From positions 5,952,001 through 6,016,000 of the forward strand of contig NZ_LT670817.1 in the NCBI RefSeq assembly GCF_900129425.1: a stretch of 64,000 nt of DNA, in the 5' to 3' direction. The translations under genes were made by a program, and so were the position numbers. The DNA comes from Bradyrhizobium erythrophlei (lineage in GTDB: Bacteria; Pseudomonadota; Alphaproteobacteria; Rhizobiales; Xanthobacteraceae). Positions 45,163 through 53,620 of the stretch are shown piece after piece. Position 1 is the first letter of the stretch. Every line of letters begins with the position of its first letter. The notes under the pieces were generated by a model. The model was not told the DNA's origin. It made no database searches and was given only the letters and a program-made list of their open reading frames with translations.

Positions 45163-45944
45163 CCTCGCTGCTCCCGGTCGGCAAACATCTGCATCGCAAT
45201 CAGCAGCGGAATGATCATGACAAAGAAAATCAGTGTATAGGCCGAGGCCACCTCCAGCCGCATCGACGCGTAGGCGTCGGCCAGCCCAATGGGCAGCGTC
45301 TTGGTCAAGGGCGTGTGCAGCATCCAGGTCAGGTTGAACTCTCCCAGCGACAGCGTGACCACCATCAGGCTGCCGGCCAGAATCCCCGGCACCGCGTTGG
45401 GCACGATGACGTCGCGAAACCGCCGCCATGGCGACGCGCCCAGCGACGCCGCGCCTTCGTCGAGCGTCCTGATGTCGACGGTTGCGAACACCGCCATCAC
45501 GGATCGCACCATGAACGGCATGGTGAAGACGACATGGCCGGTGAGGATGAAGAGCCATGAGCGGCGAAAACCGCCGAACCCCTGATAGGTGAACAGCAGC
45601 GCCAGCGCGATCGCGAGCCCGGGAATGGCGAGCGGCAAAGTGATGATTTCCTCGACAATGCGCGAGAGCCGCCCGCCCCTGATGTGCAAGGCATAGGCCG
45701 AGGGAACGCCGGCGAGCAGCGTGACGGCGAGCGTCGCGAATGCGATCACGAACGACAGCAGGATGGTGCCGGCATAGAGATCCCAAACCTGGAAGACCCA
45801 TTGCAGGGTCACGCCCGAGGAAATCCCGCGAAAGTAGTTCACCGTGACCCCGGCGGAAATCGACAGGATCGCGGGCACCACCAGAAAGGCGGCAACGAAC
45901 AGTGTGAACAGAAGCTGGCTGGTGAAGATCAGGCGGTCGCGCAT
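45159..45944 (-). CDS. ABC transporter permease (second permease)
   Basis: A 261-residue permease with six membrane segments. The ATPase-docking EAA loop is LDEGAASLGASPWRRFRDVI followed by VPNAVPG. It resembles PotC- or CysW-like subunits. It overlaps the ATPase gene by 4 bp and starts 4 bp after the first permease gene ends, so the importer is a tightly packed operon. Confidence 0.9.
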   Translation of the reverse strand: MRDRLIFTSQLLFTLFVAAFLVVPAILSISAGVTVNYFRGISSGVTLQWVFQVWDLYAGTILLSFVIAFATLAVTLLAGVPSAYALHIRGGRLSRIVEEIITLPLAIPGLAIALALLFTYQGFGGFRRSWLFILTGHVVFTMPFMVRSVMAVFATVDIRTLDEGAASLGASPWRRFRDVIVPNAVPGILAGSLMVVTLSLGEFNLTWMLHTPLTKTLPIGLADAYASMRLEVASAYTLIFFVMIIPLLIAMQMFADREQRG

Positions 45945-45948
45945 GGTC

Positions 45949-46764
45949 CTATCCGGCCGCGGCGACGGTGCTGCCGCTGAACGAGCGGGCCAGCGCCAGG
46001 ATGGCCCAGGCGATGACGCCCAATCCGACCGACAGCGCGGCGGATGTGGCGAAATTCGCCGCCAGCGTGAACTCGGTATAGATCAGCATCGGCAGCACAT
46101 CGATATTGGTCGCCAGCGTGAACGCCGTGCCGAATGCGCCCATCGCGGTCGCAAACGCAATGGCGCCTGACGCCACGAAGGCTGGCCCCAGCGCCGGCAG
46201 CACGACATCGCGTTGCACCGCCCAGGGACCTGCGCCAAGCGAACGCGCGGCCTCTTCGAGGCCAACGTCGAGTTTCTGCACCGCCGCCATGATGGTGAGA
46301 ATGACGCGCGGGATCGAAAAATAGAGATAGCCGAGGAAAAGCCCCCAGATCGAATAGGCGAACACTAGCTTCTCGCCGAATATGCGGTTGGTGAGATCGC
46401 CGATCAGGCCCTGGCGTCCGGCGAGCAGGATGATCAGGAAGCCGACGACCACGCCGGGAAACGCCAGCGGAAAGGTCAGCATCGCGATCAGCACGGCGCG
46501 GCCGGGAAAGCGATGGCGCTGCAGGAACATGCCCGCGACCGTGGCGACGGCGAGCGTGACGATCGTGGTCGCGGTCGCCAGCAGCACGGTGTTGATCAGG
46601 GTCGCGCGGTAGCGCGGCTCGGTCACTATCGCCAGATATCCGGCCAGCCCTTGCGGCCCTTCAGCGCCGGTCACCACCAGCCGCGCCATCGGCAGCAGGA
46701 AGAACGCCGTGGTAATGACGGCGAGCGGTAACAGACACAGCCAGACGAACGATTTATGCGGCAT
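45949..46764 (-). CDS. ABC transporter permease (first permease)
   Basis: A 271-residue permease with six membrane segments and the EAA loop LEEAARSLGAGPWAVQRDVV followed by LPALGP. It resembles PotB- or CysT-like subunits. The ATG at 46764 begins a typical MPHKSFVWLCLLPLAVITTA N-terminus; the longer frame upstream reads through an intergenic repeat and is not used. A palindromic repeat separates it from the receptor gene, so the receptor can be expressed at a higher level than the membrane parts. Confidence 0.88.
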   Translation of the reverse strand: MPHKSFVWLCLLPLAVITTAFFLLPMARLVVTGAEGPQGLAGYLAIVTEPRYRATLINTVLLATATTIVTLAVATVAGMFLQRHRFPGRAVLIAMLTFPLAFPGVVVGFLIILLAGRQGLIGDLTNRIFGEKLVFAYSIWGLFLGYLYFSIPRVILTIMAAVQKLDVGLEEAARSLGAGPWAVQRDVVLPALGPAFVASGAIAFATAMGAFGTAFTLATNIDVLPMLIYTEFTLAANFATSAALSVGLGVIAWAILALARSFSGSTVAAAG

Positions 46765-46801
46765 GAAGGAAATGGCGTCTTGAACGCATCTTCCAGTTCG
46801 G

Positions 46802-46909
46802 GTGGCTTCATCCTTCGAGACGGCGCTTCGCGCCTCCTCAGGATGAGGTCTTGGATCCTCATGGTGAGGAGTGCGGCAACGCCGCACGTCTCGAACCATG
46901 AGGCCGCGG
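46802..46909. repeat. Intergenic palindromic repeat, second family, copy E
   Basis: Ends GGCTTCATCCTTCGAGACG and CGTCTCGAACCATGAGGCC enclose two hairpins (GGCGCTTCGCGCC and GTGCGGCAACGCCGCAC). The same element occurs in opposite orientation at 54828-54923, and half of it at 2684-2719. It lies between the receptor and permease genes of one ABC operon, a usual place for elements that stabilise upstream RNA. Confidence 0.8.
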
Positions 46910-46969
46910 ATACGCGCCCACGATTCGACCGAACCGGAATGACGCCCTAGTGTGGGGCGCCATACTGCC

Positions 46970-47977
46970 TCAGCGGACCTCGGCGAGATAGCGGTCCACA
47001 AAACCTTTTTGCACGCTTTCCATCTGACCCCAGTCGACGGCCTTGGCGCGGGCATAGTCGCTGTCGGGCAGGAATTTCGCTTTCACCGCCTCTGGCAATT
47101 CGATCGGGCGCGCCGGGCGCAAGTAGGCGTTGGTCCAGATCGCCTGGCCCTTGTCGGACAGGAGATAGTCGATCACCTTCTTGGCCTTTTCCTTGTCGGG
47201 CGCATTCTTGACGAGGCCGACGACGTAGGGAAACACCACCGATCCCTCGCACGGGATCACGAATTCGAAGTTGCCCTTCTCCTGGTACTTCGCGCGGTAG
47301 GCGTTGAAGTCATAATCCAGCAGGATCGGCATCTCGCCGGAAACCACGCGGGCATAGGACGTCTGCTTGGGGACGATCGGGTCGTTCTTCCGCAGCTCCT
47401 TGAAGAAGCTGATCGCCGGGTCGAAATTCGATGCGGAGCCGCCAAGCGCCAGGTTGATCGCAACCGCCCCGACATAGCCGACGGCGGCCGACGTCGGATC
47501 GAGATAGCCGACCATGCCCTTGTAATCCGACTTCAGCAGATCCTTCCAGCAGGCCGGCACCGGCTTGCCGCCGAGCGCATCCTTGTTCACGAACAGGCCG
47601 AGCGTGCCGGAATGAATCGTGGTCCAGTAGCCGTCAGCGTCCTTCAATCCCGCGGGCACCTGATCCCAATTGACGGGCTTGTACGGCTCCAGCGCCCCTT
47701 CCGCCTTTGCCTTCATGCCGAAGGTGACGCCGAAATAGCCGATGTCGCCAACCGGATTGCTTTTCTCGGCGAGGATTTGCGCCAGCGCCTGACCGGAGTT
47801 CTTGTTGTCGTGGGGAATGTCGTAGTTGAGATCGGCCTTGATCGCCTTGAGCATGGAGGCCCAGTCCGCCCATTCCGGCGGGCAGTTGTAGCAGATGACG
47901 TCAGCCGCCTTGGCGGAGTGCCACGGCGCCAGAAGCGACAGCGCCAGCAAGGTCAGAGCAAAACGGACGGTCTTCAT
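46970..47977 (-). CDS. ABC transporter substrate-binding protein of the 43-48 kb importer
   Basis: A 335-residue receptor with a Sec signal (MKTVRFALTLLALSLLAPWH) ending SAKAADVI. It has the type II solute-binding pattern: a cysteine pair near the start (ICYNCPPEWADWASM), GDIGYFGVTFGMKAKAEG, YWTTIHSGTLGLFVNKDALG, SYARVVSGEMPILLDYDFNA, and VIDYLLSDKGQAIWTNAYLR. Relatives take up iron, polyamines or phosphonates. The permease, ATPase and metallophosphoesterase genes that follow favour a phosphorylated ligand. The start at 47977 has GGAGCT upstream; longer frames do not begin with a signal peptide. Confidence 0.87.
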   Translation of the reverse strand: MKTVRFALTLLALSLLAPWHSAKAADVICYNCPPEWADWASMLKAIKADLNYDIPHDNKNSGQALAQILAEKSNPVGDIGYFGVTFGMKAKAEGALEPYKPVNWDQVPAGLKDADGYWTTIHSGTLGLFVNKDALGGKPVPACWKDLLKSDYKGMVGYLDPTSAAVGYVGAVAINLALGGSASNFDPAISFFKELRKNDPIVPKQTSYARVVSGEMPILLDYDFNAYRAKYQEKGNFEFVIPCEGSVVFPYVVGLVKNAPDKEKAKKVIDYLLSDKGQAIWTNAYLRPARPIELPEAVKAKFLPDSDYARAKAVDWGQMESVQKGFVDRYLAEVR

Positions 47978-48280
47978 GAAATTAGCTCCGATTTCAAAAG
48001 GAAGGGCGCTCCAGAACCAGGACATCAACACTGACCGGCGACCAAGTATAGGCCGCGTATGAACGATTTGCGACGACAGGCTTTTGCCGTGCAGCAAAAC
48101 TGTGGAGGGTCGGTCCCTCGCCTGCGGGCCGGTTGGTCGACCGCAGCGCACCGGCGATGGCTGGGTTGCAATCATTGCTCCAACGCCCGCCTTGCGGCAC
48201 AACCGGCCTTGCAGCTAACCTTCGGCTTCGTCGATCAGGCCGCGTTTTCGAAAAAGGCCCCGTCTTAAAGGAGAAACGCC
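47978..48280. other. Divergent intergenic region, nothing recognised
   Basis: 303 bases between the ABC receptor gene and the aldolase-like gene. It should hold the promoters of both. I see no clear palindrome, repeat or conserved frame. Confidence 0.4.
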
Positions 48281-49075
48281 ATGACCCCTCCCGTCAGCTC
48301 TCCCGCGATTAAAGCCGTCAAATCGGTCCGCGAGCAGGTCAGCGCCGAGGAATGGCAAACCCGCGTCGATCTCGCCGCCTGCTACCGCCTCACCGCGATG
48401 TACGGCATGACCGAGATGATCGCCAACCACATCTCATGCCGCGTGCCCGGTTCGCACGATCACTTCCTGATCAACCCTTACGGCATGCTGTACGAGGAAA
48501 TCGACGCATCCTGCCTGATCAAGGTCGACCTCGACGGCAACGTGCTGTTCAACGCCTCGGACTATGGCGTGAACGCGGCCGGCTTCGTGATCCACAGCGC
48601 CATCCATATGGCGCGGCATGATGTCGATTGCGTCGCGCATACCCACACCCCGGCCGGCATGGCAGTCTCGGCGATGGAATGCGGGCTGCTGCCGCTGGCG
48701 CAGACCTCGATGCGGTTTCTTCACATCGCCTATCATGACTTCGAAGGTATCGCCGACGATATCGACGAGCGCGAGCGGCTGGTCAGAGACCTCGGCGATC
48801 ACGAGGCGATGGTCCTGCGCAACCACGGACTGCTCGTGGTCGGACGGACCATCCCTGCGACCTTCAACCTGCTCTATCGGATGGAGCGCGCCTGCGAGGT
48901 GCAGGTGATGGCGCTGTCCTGCAATACCAAGCTGGTCTATCCGCCGCAGGACGTTCTGGAGAAAACCTTCGACAAGGTGAAGCCGCGCGCGAACCTGCCC
49001 AATCGCAACGGCGAACTGGCCTGGCCGGCGCTGCTTCGCAAGCTTGACCGGGTCGATACGTCGTACCGCAATTAG
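48281..49075 (+). CDS. Class II aldolase/adducin family protein
   Basis: A 264-residue protein of the class II aldolase/adducin fold: LAACYRLTAMYGMTEMIANH, ISCRVPGSHDHFLINPYGML, DVDCVAHTHTPAGMAVSAME with two zinc-binding histidines, and MVLRNHGLLVVGRTIPATFN with the third. The family includes fuculose- and ribulose-phosphate aldolases and epimerases, but many adducin-head members of this subtype have no known reaction. The start follows AAAGGAGAAACGCC. It is isolated, so there is no pathway clue. Confidence 0.88.
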   Translation: MTPPVSSPAIKAVKSVREQVSAEEWQTRVDLAACYRLTAMYGMTEMIANHISCRVPGSHDHFLINPYGMLYEEIDASCLIKVDLDGNVLFNASDYGVNAAGFVIHSAIHMARHDVDCVAHTHTPAGMAVSAMECGLLPLAQTSMRFLHIAYHDFEGIADDIDERERLVRDLGDHEAMVLRNHGLLVVGRTIPATFNLLYRMERACEVQVMALSCNTKLVYPPQDVLEKTFDKVKPRANLPNRNGELAWPALLRKLDRVDTSYRN

Positions 49076-49143
49076 GGCTGTACCGGGCTACCTGACGGGC
49101 CGTTTGCCTTGCGGGTGCCATACCTCCTTGGTACTAAAGTCGG

Positions 49144-49602
49144 ATGGCAGACCGGACATCGGTCGGGGAAACCGGCTTGAACCCTTTACCTCGTTGTATT
49201 CGTGTCATGGCAGTGCTCCCCGCGATCATGATCGCCGGTTGCGCGGATTCGCGCATGACAGCGACCAATGACGGCGTCGGCGCACAGGCGTCAGGCGAGA
49301 GTGCCCCGGCACGGCGATCCACTCCCTATCAGACCGGTTACGGCCTCACCAGCGACGGACCGACCACTGACTTATACACGGAGCTATTCCGCCCCAATGC
49401 ACGCGATGACGGGAGTGCGGCCGCACCTGTCTCGGCCGGAGCGGTCCAGCAGGGTCAGCCCGGGGCCGCCTCCAGCGTAGCCCAGCAGGAACCAGCCAAA
49501 CCGCAGGCCCCGCCGGCATATCCCACGGCTTACGGCATCCCAAGCAACGGGCCGACCACCGATCTGTACACAGAGTTGTTTGGACCCAGAAGCCACGAAT
49601 AG
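49144..49602 (+). CDS. Small putative lipoprotein with duplicated GPTTDLYTELF motif
   Basis: A 152-residue protein. MAVLPAIMIAGCADS at 22-36 is a short lipoprotein signal with lipobox IAGC and Cys at 33. The start may therefore be 49207 instead of 49144. The mature part is low-complexity and contains two copies of one motif: YQTGYGLTSDGPTTDLYTEL at 62-81 and YPTAYGIPSNGPTTDLYTEL at 126-145, each followed by F. The spacer between them is Ala/Gln/Pro-rich. It should be an envelope lipoprotein presenting two short peptide modules. I do not recognise the family. Confidence 0.65.
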   Translation: MADRTSVGETGLNPLPRCIRVMAVLPAIMIAGCADSRMTATNDGVGAQASGESAPARRSTPYQTGYGLTSDGPTTDLYTELFRPNARDDGSAAAPVSAGAVQQGQPGAASSVAQQEPAKPQAPPAYPTAYGIPSNGPTTDLYTELFGPRSHE

Positions 49603-49668
49603 CCGGCTGGTTCGCTCGCGATAGTTGGCCGGGTCAGCCGGGCCTCAACCGAGGCATGACAAGGTCAT

Positions 49669-50127
49669 TCAGCGCGGCACCACCGCCGTCGCTTCGATCT
49701 CGACCCTTGCGGCCTTTTCAACCAGACGCACGACCTGAACCAGCGCCATCGCGGGATAATGCGCACCGAAGATCTCGCGATAGACTTGGCCCAGTGTCTT
49801 CAGGTTCGCCAGATATTCTTCCATGTCGACGACATACCAGGTGAGACGGACGAGGTGTTCGGGCCGCGCGCCGCCCTCGGCCAGAATGGCAGAGATATTG
49901 CTCAGGGTCTGCCGGACCTGCGCGACGAAGTCGGCCGGCAGATGACCTTGCGCGTTCCAGCCGATCACCCCGCCGGTCACCACCAGACGGCCGTCGGCCG
50001 CCATGCCGTTGGCGTAACCCTTCGGCGCCGGCCAACCGCTCGGTTGCAATATCTGCGGCCCTGAGGCCGACGCATCGTCCTTCGTCACCGGCAGCACGGC
50101 AAGCGTGGGCCCTTTCGACGTGCTCAC
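49669..50127 (-). CDS. RidA-family enamine/imine deaminase-like protein
   Basis: A 152-residue protein with the YjgF/RidA fold: PSGWPAPKGYANGMAADGRL, VVTGGVIGWNAQG, FVAQVRQTLSNISAILAEGG, HLVRLTWYVVDMEEY and the C-terminal LVQVVRLVEKAARVEIEATA. RidA proteins hydrolyse reactive enamines or imines and release ammonia. The start is GTG at 50127 with AAGGAG upstream. It lies 19 bp after the CoA ligase gene on the same strand. In a 2-aminobenzoate pathway the ring amine becomes an enamine after dearomatisation, so a dedicated RidA makes good sense here (inference). Confidence 0.88.
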   Translation of the reverse strand: MSTSKGPTLAVLPVTKDDASASGPQILQPSGWPAPKGYANGMAADGRLVVTGGVIGWNAQGHLPADFVAQVRQTLSNISAILAEGGARPEHLVRLTWYVVDMEEYLANLKTLGQVYREIFGAHYPAMALVQVVRLVEKAARVEIEATAVVPR

Positions 50128-50146
50128 TAGCCGTTCTCCTTCACAT

Positions 50147-51853
50147 TCATTCCGCGGCCACGCCTGCCGGCGTCGAGGGCGCGCCGGCCTGGGCCATCTG
50201 CCGCAACGCAAACCGCTTCAGTTTGCCGGTCTCCGTCTTCGGCAGTTGCGTGACGAACTCGATCGCCCGCGGATATTTGTAAGGCGCGATCTCGCGCTTG
50301 ACATGGTCCTGCAAAGCCGTCGTCAGCGCGGCATCGGCTGTTACGCCGGGCATCAGGACCACATAGGCCTTGACGATCATGCCGCGCGCCTCGTCGGGCG
50401 CGCCGACGACGCCGCATTCGGCGACGGCCGGATGGCTCAGCAAGGCCGCCTCGACCTCGGGACCTGCGATATTGTAGCCGGACGAGATGATCATGTCGTC
50501 GGAGCGGGCAACGAAAGACAAACGGCCGTTCGCGTCACCGACGAACGTATCGCCGGTTAGATTCCAGCCGTCACGCACATAATTCGCCTGCCGCGAATCC
50601 GCGAGATAACGGCAGCCTGTCGGCCCGCGAACCGCGAGCTTGCCGACGGTGCCCGGCGGCAACTCGTTCATGTCGTCGTCGACGACCTTGGCCATGTAAC
50701 CGGAAACCGGGTGCCCGGTCGTTCCGGCCGCCGCGTCGCCCAGCCGGTTCGTCACGAAGATATGCAGCAATTCCGTGCTGCCGATCCCGTCGAGAATCGT
50801 CTTGCCGGTCTTGCGGGTCCAGGCTTCGAAAACCGGCGCCGGCAGGGTTTCGCCTGCCGAAACCGCAAGACGCAGCGACGACAGATCGGCGCCCTGGTCC
50901 ATCGCGGTCATCATCGCCCGATACGCGGTCGGCGAGGTAAAGCATATCGTGGCCTTGTAGGTTTCGATGATCTTGACCATCTCGGCGGGTGCCGCGTTTT
51001 CCAACAGCGTCGCGGTAGCGCCGAACCGCAACGGAAAGATCGCAAGACCGCCGAGCCCGAACGTAAAGGCCAGCGGCGGTGACCCTACGAAGACATCGTC
51101 CGGAGTGACGTTGAGTACTTCCCTGGCATAGCCATCCGCGACGATCATGAGATCGCGATGAAAATGCATCGTCGCCTTTGGTTCGCCCGTGGTGCCCGAG
51201 GTAAATCCCAGCAACGCGACATCATCGCGGCCGGTCTTGACGGCATCGAACCGAACCGGCTTGTTCAGCGCCACCCGATCGAGTTCGGCGTCGTGATTTG
51301 AGGTTCCGTCAAAATTCACGACCTGCTTGAGAAACCGGCTGGTCTTCGCGCAGGCGACCAGTTCGTCCGCGATGCGGCTGTCGGTCAGCGCAAGCGCGAT
51401 CTCGGCCTTGTCGACAATTTTGGTCAGTTCGCCGGCCCGAAGCATCGGCATGGTGTTGACGACGACGGCGCCGGCTTTCGTTGCCGCCAGCCATGCCGCG
51501 ACCAGGGCCGGATTGTTGCCCGAGCGTATCAGCACCCGGTTGCCGGGCTTCACGCCGTAATTCTCGACCAGGGCATGCGCCAGCCGGTTCGACCAGTCCG
51601 CCAGTTCCTTGTAGGTGCGCTGCCGACCGTTGCCGATCAGCGCGATTCGATCGCCGAACCCCTTCTCGACCAGACGGTCGGTCAGTTCGACCGCGGCGTT
51701 GAGGTATTCCGGATATTGAAACTCCGGGCGGTCGAGCAGCAATTCCGGCCATTGGTGGAACGGCGGAAGATTTCGCCGCGCAAAATCGTCAACGTGACCC
51801 GACGGGCCAAGACTTTCAACTCGAGGGCTGGGAATTCCACCTGACATTTCCAT
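50147..51853 (-). CDS. Aromatic acid CoA ligase (benzoate-CoA ligase family, probably 2-aminobenzoate-CoA ligase)
   Basis: A 568-residue adenylate-forming enzyme. The P-loop is LLGFTSGTTGEPKATMHFHR, followed by VGSPPLAFTFGLGGL, ILDGIGSTELLHIFVTNR and the hinge region DMIISSGYNIAGPEVE, with the C-terminal Lys in PKTETGKLKRFAL. The family forms CoA thioesters of benzoates with ATP. 2-Aminobenzoate is favoured by the monooxygenase/reductase at 57.7 kb and the RidA gene next door; benzoate or a hydroxybenzoate remain possible. The start at 51853 has GAGGGG upstream. An 18-bp element shared by six promoters of this region lies 38-55 bases before it. Confidence 0.87.
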   Translation of the reverse strand: MEMSGGIPSPRVESLGPSGHVDDFARRNLPPFHQWPELLLDRPEFQYPEYLNAAVELTDRLVEKGFGDRIALIGNGRQRTYKELADWSNRLAHALVENYGVKPGNRVLIRSGNNPALVAAWLAATKAGAVVVNTMPMLRAGELTKIVDKAEIALALTDSRIADELVACAKTSRFLKQVVNFDGTSNHDAELDRVALNKPVRFDAVKTGRDDVALLGFTSGTTGEPKATMHFHRDLMIVADGYAREVLNVTPDDVFVGSPPLAFTFGLGGLAIFPLRFGATATLLENAAPAEMVKIIETYKATICFTSPTAYRAMMTAMDQGADLSSLRLAVSAGETLPAPVFEAWTRKTGKTILDGIGSTELLHIFVTNRLGDAAAGTTGHPVSGYMAKVVDDDMNELPPGTVGKLAVRGPTGCRYLADSRQANYVRDGWNLTGDTFVGDANGRLSFVARSDDMIISSGYNIAGPEVEAALLSHPAVAECGVVGAPDEARGMIVKAYVVLMPGVTADAALTTALQDHVKREIAPYKYPRAIEFVTQLPKTETGKLKRFALRQMAQAGAPSTPAGVAAE

Positions 51854-51890
51854 CGCCCCTCGCTTTCGGGATGAAGGCTCGATCCAAAAA

Positions 51891-51908
51891 CATTTTATAC
51901 TTAAAGTA
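51891..51908 (-). promoter_or_regulatory. Candidate MarR operator, site 1 (CoA ligase promoter)
   Basis: Minus strand reads TACTTTAAGTATAAAATG. It matches 62378-62395 at 15 of 18 positions and lies just upstream of the ligase start. It contains a CTTTA/TAAAA dyad. Confidence 0.6.
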
Positions 51909-51967
51909 ATTTGGCGCAAGTCCCCAGGTCCGGCCGATCCGGCGCTTTTTATGGAGGCCGGCGCACC

Positions 51968-52786
51968 TCAGCGCCCCGCCAGTTCGCGCAGCCGCGACAC
52001 CATCGGCGACTCCGGATCGGCCAGCGGCGCGATAGCGGTGAAATGATTGGCGTCGGGAACTATGCCGAACCGGGTCGCAAGACCGGCCTCGCCCCAGCGA
52101 TCGACGATGGTTCTGCTTTGCCGATGATATTCCGAGCTTTCTTTCGCGCCGACCACCGCATCGAGCGCTCCGCGCGACGGCGCGTTCCAGAACAATGGGC
52201 TGACGGTCCTCGCGGTGACCTGGTCGAGACGCAGTGCCTTGTTGATCGACGTTTCAACCAGTGGCCCCAGATCGAACAGACCTGAAATGGCGTAGGCCGC
52301 GACGACGAGGTCGACGGGCAGCGAAGCATCGAATTGAGGCCAGTCGGTCGCCAGCAGGCAGGCGGCGAGATGCCCGCCCGCGGAATGGCCACTGACGACG
52401 AGCGGCCGGCCCAACCGCGCCAGTTCGCGCGTCGCGCTCCGCATCTGCGCGATAATGTCATCGACGGTAACATCGGGACAAAGGTCGTAACAGGGAATGG
52501 CAACGCCGATCCCGTGGGCATTCAGCCCGCCGGCGAGATGGCTGAAAAAAGAGCTATCCAGCGCCTGCCAGTAACCGCCATGAATGAAAACGACAATCGG
52601 ACCTTTGTCATCGGCGGGAAACAAATCGATGCTGTGGCGCGCGCCCGGGCCGTAAGGAATCGAGCGCGGGGCATGCCGCTCGCGATAGGCGGCCGCGTCG
52701 CGTGCCCAACCGGCGATCAGCGACGGGTTTTCGGGAACCCGCGCCCGGTTGTTGTACTCGACTTCATAGTCGACGCCGGCGCTCAA
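51968..52786 (-). CDS. Alpha/beta hydrolase, kynurenine formamidase-like
   Basis: A 272-residue hydrolase: N-terminal YNNRARVPENPSLIAGWARD, oxyanion motif VVFIHGGYWQALD, nucleophile elbow VSGHSAGGHLAACL, a later Asp and the catalytic His in PDANHFTAIAPL. The HGGYW motif and the N-terminal YNNR region are shared with kynurenine formamidase-type esterases. Formamidase followed by kynureninase yields anthranilate, which fits the adjacent CoA ligase. No kynureninase gene is seen in this window. It starts 3 bp after the marR stop, so the two are co-transcribed. Confidence 0.82.
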   Translation of the reverse strand: MSAGVDYEVEYNNRARVPENPSLIAGWARDAAAYRERHAPRSIPYGPGARHSIDLFPADDKGPIVVFIHGGYWQALDSSFFSHLAGGLNAHGIGVAIPCYDLCPDVTVDDIIAQMRSATRELARLGRPLVVSGHSAGGHLAACLLATDWPQFDASLPVDLVVAAYAISGLFDLGPLVETSINKALRLDQVTARTVSPLFWNAPSRGALDAVVGAKESSEYHRQSRTIVDRWGEAGLATRFGIVPDANHFTAIAPLADPESPMVSRLRELAGR

Positions 52787-52789
52787 GAT

Positions 52790-53284
52790 CTACAATGCTC
52801 GTGCTTGTGCGGATTTTTGCGCCGAGGCCTTGGTCTTGGCCAACAGGCGCATCAATTCGCGAACATCCTTCGGGGCCAGATCCGAGAATATGTCGGCGAT
52901 CCAGTTCTCGTGCTCCGCCGCCATCTTGCGAAACTCGGCGCGGCCGATTTTCGTCAGCCGGATCACCTGGACCCGCCGGTCGGTATCGGAGGTGCGCCGG
53001 TCGAGATGGCCGGATTCGACCAGCCGCTCGACCAGCCCGGTCACGTTGCCGTTGGAGACCATCATCCGCTTCGAAACATCCGACAGCGTCATGCCCTCCG
53101 GGACCTTGTCGAGTTGGGCCATCAGATCGAAGCGCGGCAGCGTGACATCAAACCGTTCGCGCAGCCGGCTGCGCACCTCGCCTTCGATCAGGGTCGTACA
53201 GGTGAGCAGGCGGAGCCATAGTCTAAGCTCGTTGCCGTGATCCTCGGGGAGTTCGACGGCCTTGGTCTCGGAATCAAGGATCAT
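52790..53284 (-). CDS. MarR family transcriptional regulator
   Basis: A 164-residue winged-helix regulator: LRLWLRLLTCTTLIEGEVRS, FDLMAQLDKVPEGMTLSDVS, the recognition helix KRMMVSNGNVTGLVERLVES, and the wing DRRTSDTDRRVQVIRLT. MarR proteins near aromatic CoA ligase genes usually repress them and release DNA on binding the acyl-CoA or the free acid. The gene lies 3 bp upstream of the hydrolase gene and, through it, the ligase gene. Two copies of the shared 18-bp element lie in its divergent promoter region. A start at 53314 is possible. Confidence 0.9.
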   Translation of the reverse strand: MILDSETKAVELPEDHGNELRLWLRLLTCTTLIEGEVRSRLRERFDVTLPRFDLMAQLDKVPEGMTLSDVSKRMMVSNGNVTGLVERLVESGHLDRRTSDTDRRVQVIRLTKIGRAEFRKMAAEHENWIADIFSDLAPKDVRELMRLLAKTKASAQKSAQARAL

Positions 53285-53367
53285 GATGCGATCATACCTG
53301 CCTGGAGCCCTCACGGCAGCGCGGACAATAGCGCTGCCGACCTCGCGCGTGTCGGGTTTCGACGCGT

Positions 53368-53385
53368 TATTTTGACCTTCAAATA
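53368..53385 (-). promoter_or_regulatory. Candidate MarR operator, site 5 (marR promoter)
   Basis: Minus strand reads TATTTGAAGGTCAAAATA, matching the 61793-61810 element over most positions. It lies 84 bases upstream of the marR start, suggesting autoregulation. Confidence 0.5.
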
Positions 53386-53444
53386 AATCGGGATGTGCCG
53401 CAAGTCAAAACGCCGATGGCGGCGGATTGCGCCGGTTTGCGAAT

Positions 53445-53462
53445 TTCTTTAGGTTTCAAACA
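53445..53462 (+). promoter_or_regulatory. Candidate MarR operator, site 6 (ABC receptor promoter)
   Basis: Plus strand reads TTCTTTAGGTTTCAAACA, agreeing with site 2 (TGCTTTAGGCTTAAAATA) at 14 of 18 positions. It lies between marR and the divergent receptor gene. It is the weakest of the six. Confidence 0.4.
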
Positions 53463-53620
53463 ATTGGGGCGTGGCTTGCCTGTTTTAGTCCTGTGACGGC
53501 TGCGCCTTCGGCGGCTTTGCTTGCGGCGACAGCCGGCATGGGAATAAGCTTCTTGGGGCTCGGATTTGGGTTGGCGTGGATTTCGGCCGCGCGTAGGGCC
53601 GCCGATCGGGGGGAACAGTC

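Noticed and set aside
43201..45240. Plus-strand 679-codon frame opposite the metallophosphoesterase and ABC ATPase genes
   Set aside because: The minus strand shows all catalytic motifs of two enzymes; this frame shows none.
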